Part shown: in pieces, positions 24,798 to 34,730 of the stretch
Layout: each line of letters starts with the position of its first letter
How positions within the stretch are numbered: the stretch's first letter is position 1
Source of the DNA: UBA7672 sp041398245
GTDB lineage: Bacteria > Pseudomonadota > Alphaproteobacteria > Caulobacterales > Hyphomonadaceae
Reading direction: 5' to 3'
Length of the DNA: 64,000 bases
Assembly (NCBI GenBank): GCA_041398245.1
Contig: JAWKVC010000004.1
Location: 62,001-126,000 of the forward strand
Program-made: the position numbers and the translations under genes
Notes under the pieces: model-generated
What the model was told of the DNA's origin: nothing
Database searches by the model: none
The model's input: only the letters and a program-made list of their open reading frames with translations

Positions 24798-25433
24798 CTA
24801 GTTCCTCTCGTCCTCGTCTGCGTCGAAGTCGCCATCCTCGGCGTCCTCGAATTCCTCAAGATTCTCGTCGTCATCGACCTCGACATCGTCGAAATTGCCT
24901 TCAAGCCCGTCGTCCTCGACATCGGCTTCCAGCGCCTGGCCCTTGGCGCGCGCCTCGTCGATCAGCCGGTCGGTCAGCACCAGATGCGCCTTCACCATGT
25001 CGGAGACCGCGATGGCCGCCTCGCCGCCATCCTTCAGCGTGATGATCACGCCGTCGGGCCCTTCGGCCTTGATGAACCCATGGAAGCGCTTGCGGCCATC
25101 GACGGGCACGCCGACCTCGATCTTCACTTCATGGCCGGTCCACTTGGCGAAATCGCCGACACGGGTCAGCGGCCGGTCGATGCCGGGCGACGACACTTCG
25201 AGATTGTATTCGCCCGAGATCGGATCTTCCGTTTCGAGCAGCGGATTGAGCGCGCGCGAGAATTTCGCGCAGTCTTCCACGTCCATCGTGCCGTCCGGCT
25301 TTTCGGCCATGATCTGCAGTACGGGCGTGCCGCGGCCCATCACGCGCACGCGGACAACATCGAGGCCAAGGCGTTTCGCCACCGGCTCGACCATGTCGAG
25401 AATGCGGATTTCAAGCTCGCTCAAGGCCCGCAT
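24798..25433 (-). CDS. rimP: Ribosome maturation factor RimP
   Basis: 211 residues from the ATG at 25433; the longer frame would extend through the leader hairpin and promoter and is rejected. RimP assists 30S subunit assembly. The family pattern is visible: LDVVRVRVMGRGTPVLQIM, VEDCAKFSRALNPLLETEDP, YNLEVSSPGIDRPLTR and the C-terminal SH3-like part with FHGFIKAEGPDGVIITL. An unusual strongly acidic tail of about 50 residues (DDVEVDDDENLEEFEDAED) extends the usual length. First gene of the nusA operon. Confidence 0.95.
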   Translation of the reverse strand: MRALSELEIRILDMVEPVAKRLGLDVVRVRVMGRGTPVLQIMAEKPDGTMDVEDCAKFSRALNPLLETEDPISGEYNLEVSSPGIDRPLTRVGDFAKWTGHEVKIEVGVPVDGRKRFHGFIKAEGPDGVIITLKDGGEAAIAVSDMVKAHLVLTDRLIDEARAKGQALEADVEDDGLEGNFDDVEVDDDENLEEFEDAEDGDFDADEDERN

Positions 25434-25470
25434 GAACGGGTTATTCCCTCTGGTTTCCGGAGCCCAAATG

Positions 25471-25506
25471 CGCAGCGGCCGCCCAGTTCCCGGGGCGGCC
25501 GCTGCG
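25471..25506 (-). promoter_or_regulatory. Perfect 14-bp leader hairpin upstream of rimP
   Basis: CGCAGCGGCCGCCC (25471-25484) and its exact complement (25493-25506) enclose an eight-base loop. It lies within the roughly 90-base 5' leader of the rimP-nusA-ylxR-infB transcript, 38 bases before the rimP start. No T-run follows on either strand, so it is not a simple terminator. It may be an RNase III site or autoregulatory leader structure. Confidence 0.6.
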
Positions 25507-25529
25507 ATGTGAGAACTGGTTCGAGGGGG

Positions 25530-25558
25530 CATATAGGGGTGAAACCAGCCCTTGTCGA
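25530..25558 (-). promoter_or_regulatory. Probable sigma-70-type promoter of the rimP-nusA-infB operon
   Basis: On the minus strand, TCGACA (25558-25553) and TATATG (25535-25530) are separated by exactly 17 bp, close to the housekeeping consensus. Predicted transcription would start near 25523 and include the leader hairpin before rimP. Confidence 0.55.
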
Positions 25559-25577
25559 GCCCCAAAATCCGGGGGCG

Positions 25578-26255
25578 TCAGGCGCCGGTCATGCGCCGGC
25601 GCCCTCGCAGGAGGACCTGCGAGGCGGCTTGCGGATGCGGGGAGACAATGGGGAGCGGAGGTCCGCGCGTCGTTGTGCGTGCTTGCGCATTGTCACCGCC
25701 CGCTCGTCCCGATGACAATCGGGACCCAGGAACGATTGCGCTGCGCGGGCAGCTCTGAAGCTGCAGGACGGAACAAGTTTCGCCGTCAGCCCTTGATCCC
25801 GGCGTTTGCCGGAATGAGCGGAAAGAGGCTGGCGCGTGAGCCGCAAGCGGATCGGCGTCGCGTTCGCGGATGAGTTGCGCGGCGCGGAGCTGCGCGAGGC
25901 GTTCGATGTCGCCGCACATGCGCACGAGGTCGCCGAGGCGGGCGAGCAGTTCGATCATGCTCTTCGCCCGCGAGGGCCTATAGAATTCACGATGGCGGGG
26001 AGAAAAGCGCAGCTTCGCGATCTGGCAGGCGCGGCCGCCGATGACGAGATGCAGCGCCGCTTCGTAATCGAGGAGGATGGCTTCGAGATAGATGCGCTCG
26101 GCGGGATCGCCGGCGAGGGCCCGCAGCCCCTCCTCGGTGAAGACGGTGTCGACCAGATGCTGGATGCGGCTGCGGGCGGCCTCGATGCTCTGCCGCACCG
26201 GGTCGTTCGGAAAAAGCCAGCGCAGGATGATCCAGAGCCATGCCATGGGCGGCAT
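25578..26255 (-). CDS. Conserved-looking protein of unknown function with repeat-derived C-terminus
   Basis: 225 residues if translated from 26255 (ATG at 26246 is an alternative; neither has a strong ribosome site). A short N-terminal membrane-like segment (AWLWIILRWLF) precedes a helical domain to about residue 145 (SRIQHLVDTVFTEEGLRALA, ILLDYEAALHLVIGGRACQ, MIELLARLGDLVRMCGDIER). The following residues are encoded by the REPIN-like repeat at 25701-25821 and look non-native. The original stop was probably lost or moved when the repeat arrived. Family not recognised. Confidence 0.6.
   Translation of the reverse strand: MPPMAWLWIILRWLFPNDPVRQSIEAARSRIQHLVDTVFTEEGLRALAGDPAERIYLEAILLDYEAALHLVIGGRACQIAKLRFSPRHREFYRPSRAKSMIELLARLGDLVRMCGDIERLAQLRAAQLIRERDADPLAAHAPASFRSFRQTPGSRADGETCSVLQLQSCPRSAIVPGSRLSSGRAGGDNAQARTTTRGPPLPIVSPHPQAASQVLLRGRRRMTGA
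25701..25821. repeat. REPIN-like inverted pair of hairpins, copy 1
   Basis: Unit A at 25701-25733 contains GTCCCGAT-gaca-ATCGGGAC; unit B at about 25790-25821 is an inverted relative with CCGGC-gttt-GCCGG. The unit consensus (CTCGTCCCGAYGAAAGTCGGG then CCAGG, broken here) recurs at 38271-38387 with the same inverted layout and the same roughly 90-bp distance between hairpin centres. It lies inside the 3' part of the gene at 25578-26255. Confidence 0.7.
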
Positions 26256-26398
26256 TATGCGGCGAGATGAGACCCCGGCTGGTTTGCGGCGCCGCAATCC
26301 CACAAAATTGGAAACGAGAGACTTGGAATTGCGCGAGATAATTTTGAGTGATCCGCCGATCCGGTAGACGGCTTCAAACAATTACTCGGGGGTTTGCA

Positions 26399-27343
26399 TT
26401 ATTCAGGCGCTTCCGCGCTTGGTCTAATTGTGGCGCTCGATTGGCTCTCGGCGTCGCTTAAGAAGTATCTTTCGTAGATTTGTTTTAGCTGCTCCGCACT
26501 TGCTCCAACAACAAGTATCGCGATTCCGACAACGAGCATTCGGAAAATCGGACGGAGCGATTTCCTGACGGCCAGCACAAACGTAACGAATACGCAGACC
26601 AGCAGGGCTAGGCTCACGGTCTGCTCAACGCCAAAACCAGACCAGTACCCCTTGGCGTCGAGACGGAACCACGTGACGACCGCTAGAATCACACCCCCAA
26701 GCGGCATGAACGCCCAGATAACCGGCTTCATACCCCGCGCTAATGCAGACTTGAGCGTGATACGTCCGTCCGCCCTCCGTAGCCGGGCTACAAAAGAGTC
26801 AATTAAGCCTCGTGGATTTGACCTGTGGTTCCAAAGAACCACGACACCAACCGTACCAGCGAGAACCGCCATCAATATCCCAAGCGGAATGCCGTAGAAC
26901 TGCAGATCACGCTCATAGTAGGTTTGATCGATGAAGGGCGTAACGAACAGCGCCATGAGCACGGACGCACACAGCACACGCAAGATGTCCAGAGGAGCAT
27001 CTGGCCAGGTGTCACGCTGAGTTTGCAGAGAGGTCTTGAATAGGGGCTTTGGCTTCGAGCCGAATACGTAAGGCTGCAAGATCATCCCGCAGCAAGCGAC
27101 AAGCACCGTTAGCGTGTCTCTCTGCTCAAGGGTGAAGGTGTACGGGAGTCGAAGGAAACGGAAAAGCGCACCCCAGAGATCGCGCAAGATATCCTGCCAA
27201 TAGCGGACAAGATTCTCAACAAAGTCGACCAATTCTACGAATTTTCCGGCGACCGCTACCCATGCAAGCGCAGCAAAAGTTCCAGCTAGCCAGCTAGGCC
27301 AGCTGGGCTTTGGCCTTTCTTGATCATCCACTCTTGGTGTCAC
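26399..27343 (-). CDS. Multi-pass membrane protein of unknown function, lower GC
   Basis: 314 residues starting at a GTG with a strong GGGGGG-type ribosome site. About seven hydrophobic segments are seen, for example WLAGTFAALAWVAVAGKFV, TLTVLVACCGMILQPYVFG, ILRVLCASVLMALFVTPFI, GILMAVLAGTVGVVVLW, VIWAFMPLGGVILAVVTWF and MLVVGIAILVVGASAEQLK, with a polar C-terminal tail. No family motif recognised. Base composition is clearly less GC-rich than gyrB or rimP, suggesting recent acquisition. It begins 23 bp after the gyrB stop on the same strand. Confidence 0.75.
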   Translation of the reverse strand: MTPRVDDQERPKPSWPSWLAGTFAALAWVAVAGKFVELVDFVENLVRYWQDILRDLWGALFRFLRLPYTFTLEQRDTLTVLVACCGMILQPYVFGSKPKPLFKTSLQTQRDTWPDAPLDILRVLCASVLMALFVTPFIDQTYYERDLQFYGIPLGILMAVLAGTVGVVVLWNHRSNPRGLIDSFVARLRRADGRITLKSALARGMKPVIWAFMPLGGVILAVVTWFRLDAKGYWSGFGVEQTVSLALLVCVFVTFVLAVRKSLRPIFRMLVVGIAILVVGASAEQLKQIYERYFLSDAESQSSATIRPSAEAPE

Positions 27344-27366
27344 ACGTCCCCCCGTCTTTGCGCCTC

Positions 27367-29812
<2,446 letters not shown>

Positions 29813-29844
29813 CAAACCCTCATTCCGTCCCGCTTCCGGGCGGC

Positions 29845-31017
29845 TCAGCCTTCCTGCACAGTCCCGCCAGACACCTCGAACCGCTGGGCGCGGTCCCCGA
29901 AAGCGTCGAACAGCGAGCGGTCGGTTCCTGTGAGCCAGGCCTGGCCGCCGAGCGCGGCCAGTTCGTCGTACAATGCGGCGCGCCGATCCGAATCGAGATG
30001 GGCCGCCGCCTCGTCCAACAATAGCAGGGGAGAGGGGGCAAAATCACGCTCGAAAAGCGCCTGTGCGTTAGCTAAAATCAGGCCAATTAACAAGGCCTTC
30101 TGCTCGCCCGTCGAACACTGCTCGGCGGGCATCGCTTTCGCCGCGTGAATGACCTTCAGATCGGTGCGGTGAACGCCCTCCGTGGTGCGTCCGGCGGCCT
30201 GGTCGCGCGGCCGGTTTTCGCGCAGCTGGTCGGCGATATCCTGCTCGATATCGGTCAGCGCCGCGCCGTTGGCGACCCCCGTCTCGAAGCGTCCGTCGAG
30301 GTCAATCAGCGCCTTCGGGAAGGCGCCGTCGGGACGCCGCAGGATCGCTTCCTGCATCGAGCGCACGGCGTCGACGCGATGCAGCGCCATGGCCGCACCG
30401 GCGGACGCCATGCCCAGCTCCAGCGCATCTAGCCAGGCTGGGTCCGCTCGTCCTTGTTCGAGCAGCGCATTGCGCTGGCGCATCGCCTTTTCGTAGGCGG
30501 CGCTGAACGTGCTGTGGCTCGGGAAGTGCGCCATCACCTGCCGGTCGAGAAAGCGGCGACGATCGCCGGCCGGCCCGGCGAAGACGCGATCCATCGCCGG
30601 CGTCAGCCAGATGATGCGCATCAGCTCGCCAAGATCGTTCTGCGTGGTGGTGACGCCGTCGAGCCGCGCCACGCGCTTGGACTTGCCCTGCTCGTCCACC
30701 TCCAGCGCCAGCGACAGGCGGCGATCGATGCCGCCCTCATCGACGCTGGCGGACATGGCCCAGCCGCGCGCGGCCACGCCGTCGTCATCGCGCCGCACCA
30801 GCTCGCCGAATTCGGCGCCACGCAGGCCGCGCCCGGGCGAGAGCATGGACACGGCTTCCATCAGATTGGTCTTTCCCGACCCGTTGGCGCCATAGAGGCA
30901 GACATGCCGCCCATCCAGCCGCAGCTGCAGCGCGGCGTAGTTGCGGAAGTTCTCCAGCGCGAGGCGCGTGAGGCGCACATGTGGTCGGCGGACTTCGAAT
31001 GTCCCGCCGTCGATCAC
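29845..31017 (-). CDS. recF: DNA replication and repair protein RecF
   Basis: About 390 residues. RecF is an SMC-like ABC ATPase that loads RecA at gaps and helps replication restart. Visible: RLTRLALENFRNY at the N-terminus, Walker A CLYGANGSGKTNLMEAVS, signature STGEQKALLIGLILANAQ and Walker B LLLLDEAAAHLD. The start is uncertain: GTG at 31017 has AGGCAGGA just before it and is preferred; GTG at 31041 directly abuts the dnaN stop. Between dnaN and gyrB on the same strand. Confidence 0.95.
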   Translation of the reverse strand: MIDGGTFEVRRPHVRLTRLALENFRNYAALQLRLDGRHVCLYGANGSGKTNLMEAVSMLSPGRGLRGAEFGELVRRDDDGVAARGWAMSASVDEGGIDRRLSLALEVDEQGKSKRVARLDGVTTTQNDLGELMRIIWLTPAMDRVFAGPAGDRRRFLDRQVMAHFPSHSTFSAAYEKAMRQRNALLEQGRADPAWLDALELGMASAGAAMALHRVDAVRSMQEAILRRPDGAFPKALIDLDGRFETGVANGAALTDIEQDIADQLRENRPRDQAAGRTTEGVHRTDLKVIHAAKAMPAEQCSTGEQKALLIGLILANAQALFERDFAPSPLLLLDEAAAHLDSDRRAALYDELAALGGQAWLTGTDRSLFDAFGDRAQRFEVSGGTVQEG

Positions 31018-31043
31018 ACGTCCTGCCTCATATGCACCCACTC

Positions 31044-32156
31044 CTACACACGCAGCGGCATCAGCACGTATTGCGTGCCCGCATCCTTCGTGTCGGTGAT
31101 CAGCGCGGGCGACGACGCGTCGCTCAGGGCGACATTGGCCTCTTCCGCCTCGATCTGGCTGGCGACGTCGAGCAGATACTTGGCGTTGAAGCCGATCTCC
31201 ATCGGCTCGCTGTCATAGCTGGCTTCCAGCTCTTCCGTGCCCTGTCCGCTTTCGGAGTGCGTGACCGTGATGGTGAGCTTGTCGCCGCTCAGCGCCAGCT
31301 TCAGCGAGCGTGAACGCTCGGCCGACACCGTCGCAACGCGGTCGACGGCTTCCTTGAACAACTTGTTGTCCAGGGTGAGGATGCGGCCATTGTCCTTCGG
31401 AATGACGCGCTGATAGTCGGGGAAAGAGCCATCGATCAGCTTCGAGGTCAGCACCGCCTCGCCGATGCGCACCACGATCTTGGAGTCGGAGGCTTCGACA
31501 TTCACCGTCTCGGGCGCGTCGTCCAGAAGGCGACGGATTTCGCTTACGGCCTTGCGCGGCACGATAACGCCCTTGAGCGCCGAAGAGCCCTTGGGGGCTT
31601 CCGCCTCGGCCAGCGCCAGCCGGTGGCCGTCTGTCGCCACGGCGCGCAGCACGGGGCCGTTCGCGCCCTTGGCATGATGCAGGTAGATGCCGTTAAGATA
31701 ATAACGCGTCTCTTCGGTCGAGATCGCAAAGCGCGTCTTGTCGATCAGGCGGCGCAGCTCGGCCGCCTCGATCTCGAACTTGATGGGCGCCGCCTCGCGC
31801 GCCATCGTCTGGAAATCCGCCGCCGGCAGGGTCGGCAGCGCAAAGCGCGCCCGGCCGGACGAGATCGACAGGCGGTTCTCGGACAGGTCGAGCGTCACAT
31901 CCGACCCTTCGGGCAATTTTCGCACGACATCGAACAGGGTCTGCGCCGGCGCCGTCACCGAGCCGGCCTTCTTGATCTCCGCCGGGGCTGAATCCGTCGC
32001 CTCGATATCGAGATCGGTCGCCGTCAGGCTCAGACGGTCGCCCTCGGCGACCATCAGGATGTTCGACAGGATCGGGATCGTGTTCCGGCGTTCGACTACC
32101 GCCTGAACGTGGGACAGCGCACGCATGAGAGCGTTGCGGTCAATCGTGAGTTTCAT
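31044..32156 (-). CDS. dnaN: DNA polymerase III beta subunit (sliding clamp)
   Basis: 370 residues from the ATG at 32156 (AGGAA eight bases upstream). The start MKLTIDRNALMRALSHVQ and the end TQYVLMPLRV are both characteristic. The three clamp domains are full length, with NTIPILSNILM in domain I, TRYYLNGIYLHHAKG in domain II and DGSFPDYQRVIPKDN leading into domain III. The clamp tethers Pol III and other proteins to DNA. Directly downstream of dnaA, with a GC-rich hairpin in the 183-bp gap. Confidence 0.97.
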   Translation of the reverse strand: MKLTIDRNALMRALSHVQAVVERRNTIPILSNILMVAEGDRLSLTATDLDIEATDSAPAEIKKAGSVTAPAQTLFDVVRKLPEGSDVTLDLSENRLSISSGRARFALPTLPAADFQTMAREAAPIKFEIEAAELRRLIDKTRFAISTEETRYYLNGIYLHHAKGANGPVLRAVATDGHRLALAEAEAPKGSSALKGVIVPRKAVSEIRRLLDDAPETVNVEASDSKIVVRIGEAVLTSKLIDGSFPDYQRVIPKDNGRILTLDNKLFKEAVDRVATVSAERSRSLKLALSGDKLTITVTHSESGQGTEELEASYDSEPMEIGFNAKYLLDVASQIEAEEANVALSDASSPALITDTKDAGTQYVLMPLRV

Positions 32157-32211
32157 TCGCCCGTTCCTGTCAGAAGCGCCCGCGCCGGCGGTCATCTGCC
32201 GCCGGAAAGCA

Positions 32212-32237
32212 TCGGCCCGCCGGTAAGGGCGGGCCGA
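32212..32237 (-). terminator. GC-rich hairpin between dnaA and dnaN
   Basis: TCGGCCCGCC (32212-32221) pairs perfectly with GGCGGGCCGA (32228-32237) across a six-base loop. On the minus strand it is followed by TGCTTTCC. It lies 55 bp upstream of dnaN and could terminate or attenuate read-through from dnaA. Confidence 0.5.
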
Positions 32238-32339
32238 GAGATTAACGCATTGCGGCGCTGCGAAAAGCGCAATTTTGATCCGTCACCGGGCGTTCACAGC
32301 GCTACCCACAGGAGGCCGCGCCCGCCCTGCCCGAGCGTC

Positions 32340-33848
32340 CTATTTGACGTTCCGGGGATCGGCCAGGATACGCTGTTCGAGGGCCCGCAGCTCCTCCGCC
32401 GCCGCCTCGTTCGAGGCGATCATCGCAGCTATCTTGCGATAAGCGAAAAGCACCGTTGTGTGGTCCCTGTCGCCGAACATGCGGCCGATCTGCGGGTAGG
32501 AGCACTTGGTCAGCTGCCGGCTGAGATACATCGCATACTGGCGCGGCAGGGCGTACTGGCGCTTGCGGCAGGCGGATTCCAGTTCGGCCTTGGTGACGCC
32601 ATAGGCCTTGGCGGTGACGTCCTTGATGGTGTCGATCTTGGGCGCGCGCGCCGGGGCGCCGCCAAGCTGCAGCTGGACCGCCTTCTCGACCGCCGCACGG
32701 TCAAGCGGTTTGCCGACCAGCACCGTGCCGCAATAGACGTTGCGGATGGCGCCGCAGAGCGCGCGGCCCGAAGCCGGCAGGCGGTCAGCCAGAAGGTCGA
32801 CCCACTCATCCTGGAAGTCGAACTCCGCATCGATCGCCGCGGCCGCCTCGGCGACAGCGTCCGCCTTCGCGCGCAGGATCTCGCGGCGGAGATTGCGCTC
32901 CGGCAGCTCCATCTGCGCGATGACGCCGCCATGGATTTCGTCACGCATGCGGTCATCGAGCTGGTCGACCGTGGCGGGCGACTGGTCGCACGCCAGCACA
33001 ACCACGCCGCCATTGGCGACGATCGCGCGCATGTTCGAGAAGAACTCGACCAGCGTGCCCGGTTTCGAGCAGATGAACTGGAAATCGTCGAGCAGCACGA
33101 CCCGGGCCCGGCGCACCAGCGTGCGCAGGTCCGACGTGTCCTTGCGCTTGACCCCGTCGACGAAAGCGACGGTGAAGTCTTCCGAGCTCATATAGAGCAC
33201 GCTGCCATCGCCCTTGGCGGCGCGCAGCGCAGCCTCGATCCCTTTCAGAAGGTGTGTCTTGCCGACGCCGTGCGGGCCCACGATCGTGACGACATTCGCC
33301 GAGACGCCGCCGCCCATAGCGAGGCGATGCGCAAGGCCGAAGGCGACGCGGTTGGAATCCCCGACAAGGAAATTCTCGAGCGTCTGCGCATCGGTGTTGA
33401 TGCCTTCCGGGCGTTGTCCGGCGGGCTCCTCATCGCGCTCCTCAAGCAGCACGTCCTCATCGGCAGGCTGCGCCAGCGCAAGCACTTCAGGCGGAATCCG
33501 GCTCCACGCCTCAATGCGCACGCGGCGGCCGGCGCGGTCTTCCTGTTCCCATGCTTGCTGGATCAGGTGACCGAAATCGGATTCAACACGGCCGCGCACG
33601 AAGTCATCAGCGGCGGCGAGCACAACCTCGCCATTCACCTCGGCGATGAATTCAAGCTTTGCGATCCAGGCATCATAGCGCACGTCGCCAAGACGACGGC
33701 GCAGCGTCTCGCGCACAGACTCCCACATCGAGGCGACGCGATCATCATGCGCAGACTCCGGCGCAGAACGACGCACGGAATCCGGCGCGCGAACAGACCC
33801 GCCGAGTTCGGCGGACGCAAATCGAGTGGTGTTCTGTTTGCTGATCAT
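32340..33848 (-). CDS. dnaA: Chromosomal replication initiator DnaA
   Basis: 502 residues. DnaA-ATP opens the origin and acts as a transcription factor. Domain I (MWESVRETLRRRLGDVRYDA), a linker of about 70 residues, the AAA+ domain with Walker A TIVGPHGVGKTHLLKGI and Walker B RVVLLDDFQFI, and domain IV with the DnaA-box-binding signature IGRMFGDRDHTTVLFAYRKI are all present. The Walker B and signature are slightly divergent (LLDDFQFI rather than IDDIQF), as in related alphaproteobacteria. The ATG at 33848 has GAGGGG upstream. Gene order with rpsT upstream and an enoyl-CoA hydratase beyond matches Caulobacter. Confidence 0.97.
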   Translation of the reverse strand: MISKQNTTRFASAELGGSVRAPDSVRRSAPESAHDDRVASMWESVRETLRRRLGDVRYDAWIAKLEFIAEVNGEVVLAAADDFVRGRVESDFGHLIQQAWEQEDRAGRRVRIEAWSRIPPEVLALAQPADEDVLLEERDEEPAGQRPEGINTDAQTLENFLVGDSNRVAFGLAHRLAMGGGVSANVVTIVGPHGVGKTHLLKGIEAALRAAKGDGSVLYMSSEDFTVAFVDGVKRKDTSDLRTLVRRARVVLLDDFQFICSKPGTLVEFFSNMRAIVANGGVVVLACDQSPATVDQLDDRMRDEIHGGVIAQMELPERNLRREILRAKADAVAEAAAAIDAEFDFQDEWVDLLADRLPASGRALCGAIRNVYCGTVLVGKPLDRAAVEKAVQLQLGGAPARAPKIDTIKDVTAKAYGVTKAELESACRKRQYALPRQYAMYLSRQLTKCSYPQIGRMFGDRDHTTVLFAYRKIAAMIASNEAAAEELRALEQRILADPRNVK

Positions 33849-34318
33849 GGCCCCTCATCTACCCTTCCAGACGATGCCCCTCCTGACTCGATTTTCGGAC
33901 AAAAAGACTCTCCGACGACTCAAGCCCCAGAGCCGCAGAACGTGTCCGAACGAAGGAAGGTTACTCGCTACGAAAGCGAGTTTTTCTCCGATCAGTCGGC
34001 GCCGTCAACCGCGACAAAGGCCGCAGCTGAGGAATTATTTTTAACGAAACCGTCGCATTCGGTATTGCCACTGAATCCATTGCGATAATGACGCTGGAAT
34101 GAGGCTCACACGCGACTGATCCGCAACATCGAATGCTCAGCACACGGAGCAAATTGGATGTGCGCACACGCACGCGGAAACGCATGCTGGCGAGATCGGA
34201 ATTCAACTCTGAAGATATGTGGAATGCAAGCCCGAATGCGGGAGCTTCCAGACGCCGTCACCCTGGTTTGATGAAGCGGCGAGACGGACCTTGCCGGTCC
34301 GTCAGACGCAGCGGTGCG
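33849..34318. other. 470-bp dnaA-rpsT spacer; dnaA promoter region and origin candidate
   Basis: The largest gene-free stretch of the window, less GC-rich than its surroundings, with an AT-rich patch at 34031-34045. It has four GANTC sites (33885, 33906, 33917, 34073), three of them within 40 bp, upstream of dnaA. No canonical DnaA box (TTATCCACA) is visible and only half a CtrA-type site (TTAACG at about 34040). It must hold the dnaA promoter and may be part of the origin, but this is not shown by the sequence. Confidence 0.45.
33963..33985 (+). terminator. Intrinsic-terminator-like hairpin upstream of dnaA
   Basis: ACTCGCT (33963-33969), loop ACGAA, AGCGAGT (33975-33981) and then TTTT on the plus strand. 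No plus-strand gene lies upstream, so it may shield the spacer from antisense transcription, or act as a hairpin in the dnaA leader on the minus strand. Confidence 0.5.
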
Positions 34319-34320
34319 TC
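34281..34320 (-). terminator. Paired hairpins at the rpsT 3' end
   Basis: On the minus strand a GACGCA/TGCGTC stem overlaps the rpsT stop codon, followed by a second stem ACGGACC/GGTCCGT (34284-34290 with 34296-34302). No T-run follows. Probable 3' end structure of the rpsT mRNA. Confidence 0.4.
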
Positions 34321-34585
34321 AGGCACCCATGCCTTTGACGCGGGCGGCGAGGCGGGAGACTTTCCGCGACGCGGTGTTCTTGTGCAGCACGCCCTTGTTG
34401 ACGCCGCGCATGATCTCCGGCTCAGCCGTTTTCAGGGCGTTGGTGGCGGCCGCCTTGTCGCCCGAGGCGACAGCTTCCTCGACCTTGCGGACGAAGGTGC
34501 GGATGCGCGACTTGCGCGACTTGTTGACCTCGGTCCGCCCGGCGATCTTGCGCACCATTTTCTTGGCGGATTTCGTGTTGGCCAT
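34319..34585 (-). CDS. rpsT: 30S ribosomal protein S20
   Basis: 88 residues, the normal S20 length, highly basic. The N-terminus MANTKSAKKMVRKIAGRTE and the C-terminal KNTASRKVSRLAARVKGM are typical. S20 binds 16S rRNA helices early in small-subunit assembly. It sits upstream of dnaA in the same direction, as in Caulobacter, with its own probable promoter at 34648-34676. Confidence 0.97.
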   Translation of the reverse strand: MANTKSAKKMVRKIAGRTEVNKSRKSRIRTFVRKVEEAVASGDKAAATNALKTAEPEIMRGVNKGVLHKNTASRKVSRLAARVKGMGA

Positions 34586-34647
34586 TGGTCTTTCAAGCTC
34601 CGTTTACCCTGACCTCCGGGCATAAGCCGGGGGTTTTGGGGAGCGGC

Positions 34648-34676
34648 GTCTTAACAGCGTCGCCCTCCCCGGTCAA
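34648..34676 (-). promoter_or_regulatory. Possible rpsT promoter
   Basis: On the minus strand TTGACC (34676-34671) and TAAGAC (34653-34648) are spaced by 17 bp. The -35 is near-consensus and the -10 weak. Transcription would start near 34641, giving a 55-base leader. Confidence 0.4.
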
Positions 34677-34730
34677 TTCGCCTCCCCAAGGTTTTCTACA
34701 GGGCCCCGGACAGGCGGTCTTGATGCATGT

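Noticed and set aside
32302..32310. CTACCCACA resembling a DnaA box downstream of dnaA
   Set aside because: Two mismatches to TTATCCACA and single; not evidence for an origin.
32109..34088. 659-codon plus-strand open frame opposite dnaN/dnaA
   Set aside because: Antisense to well-supported dnaA with all domain motifs; typical high-GC shadow.
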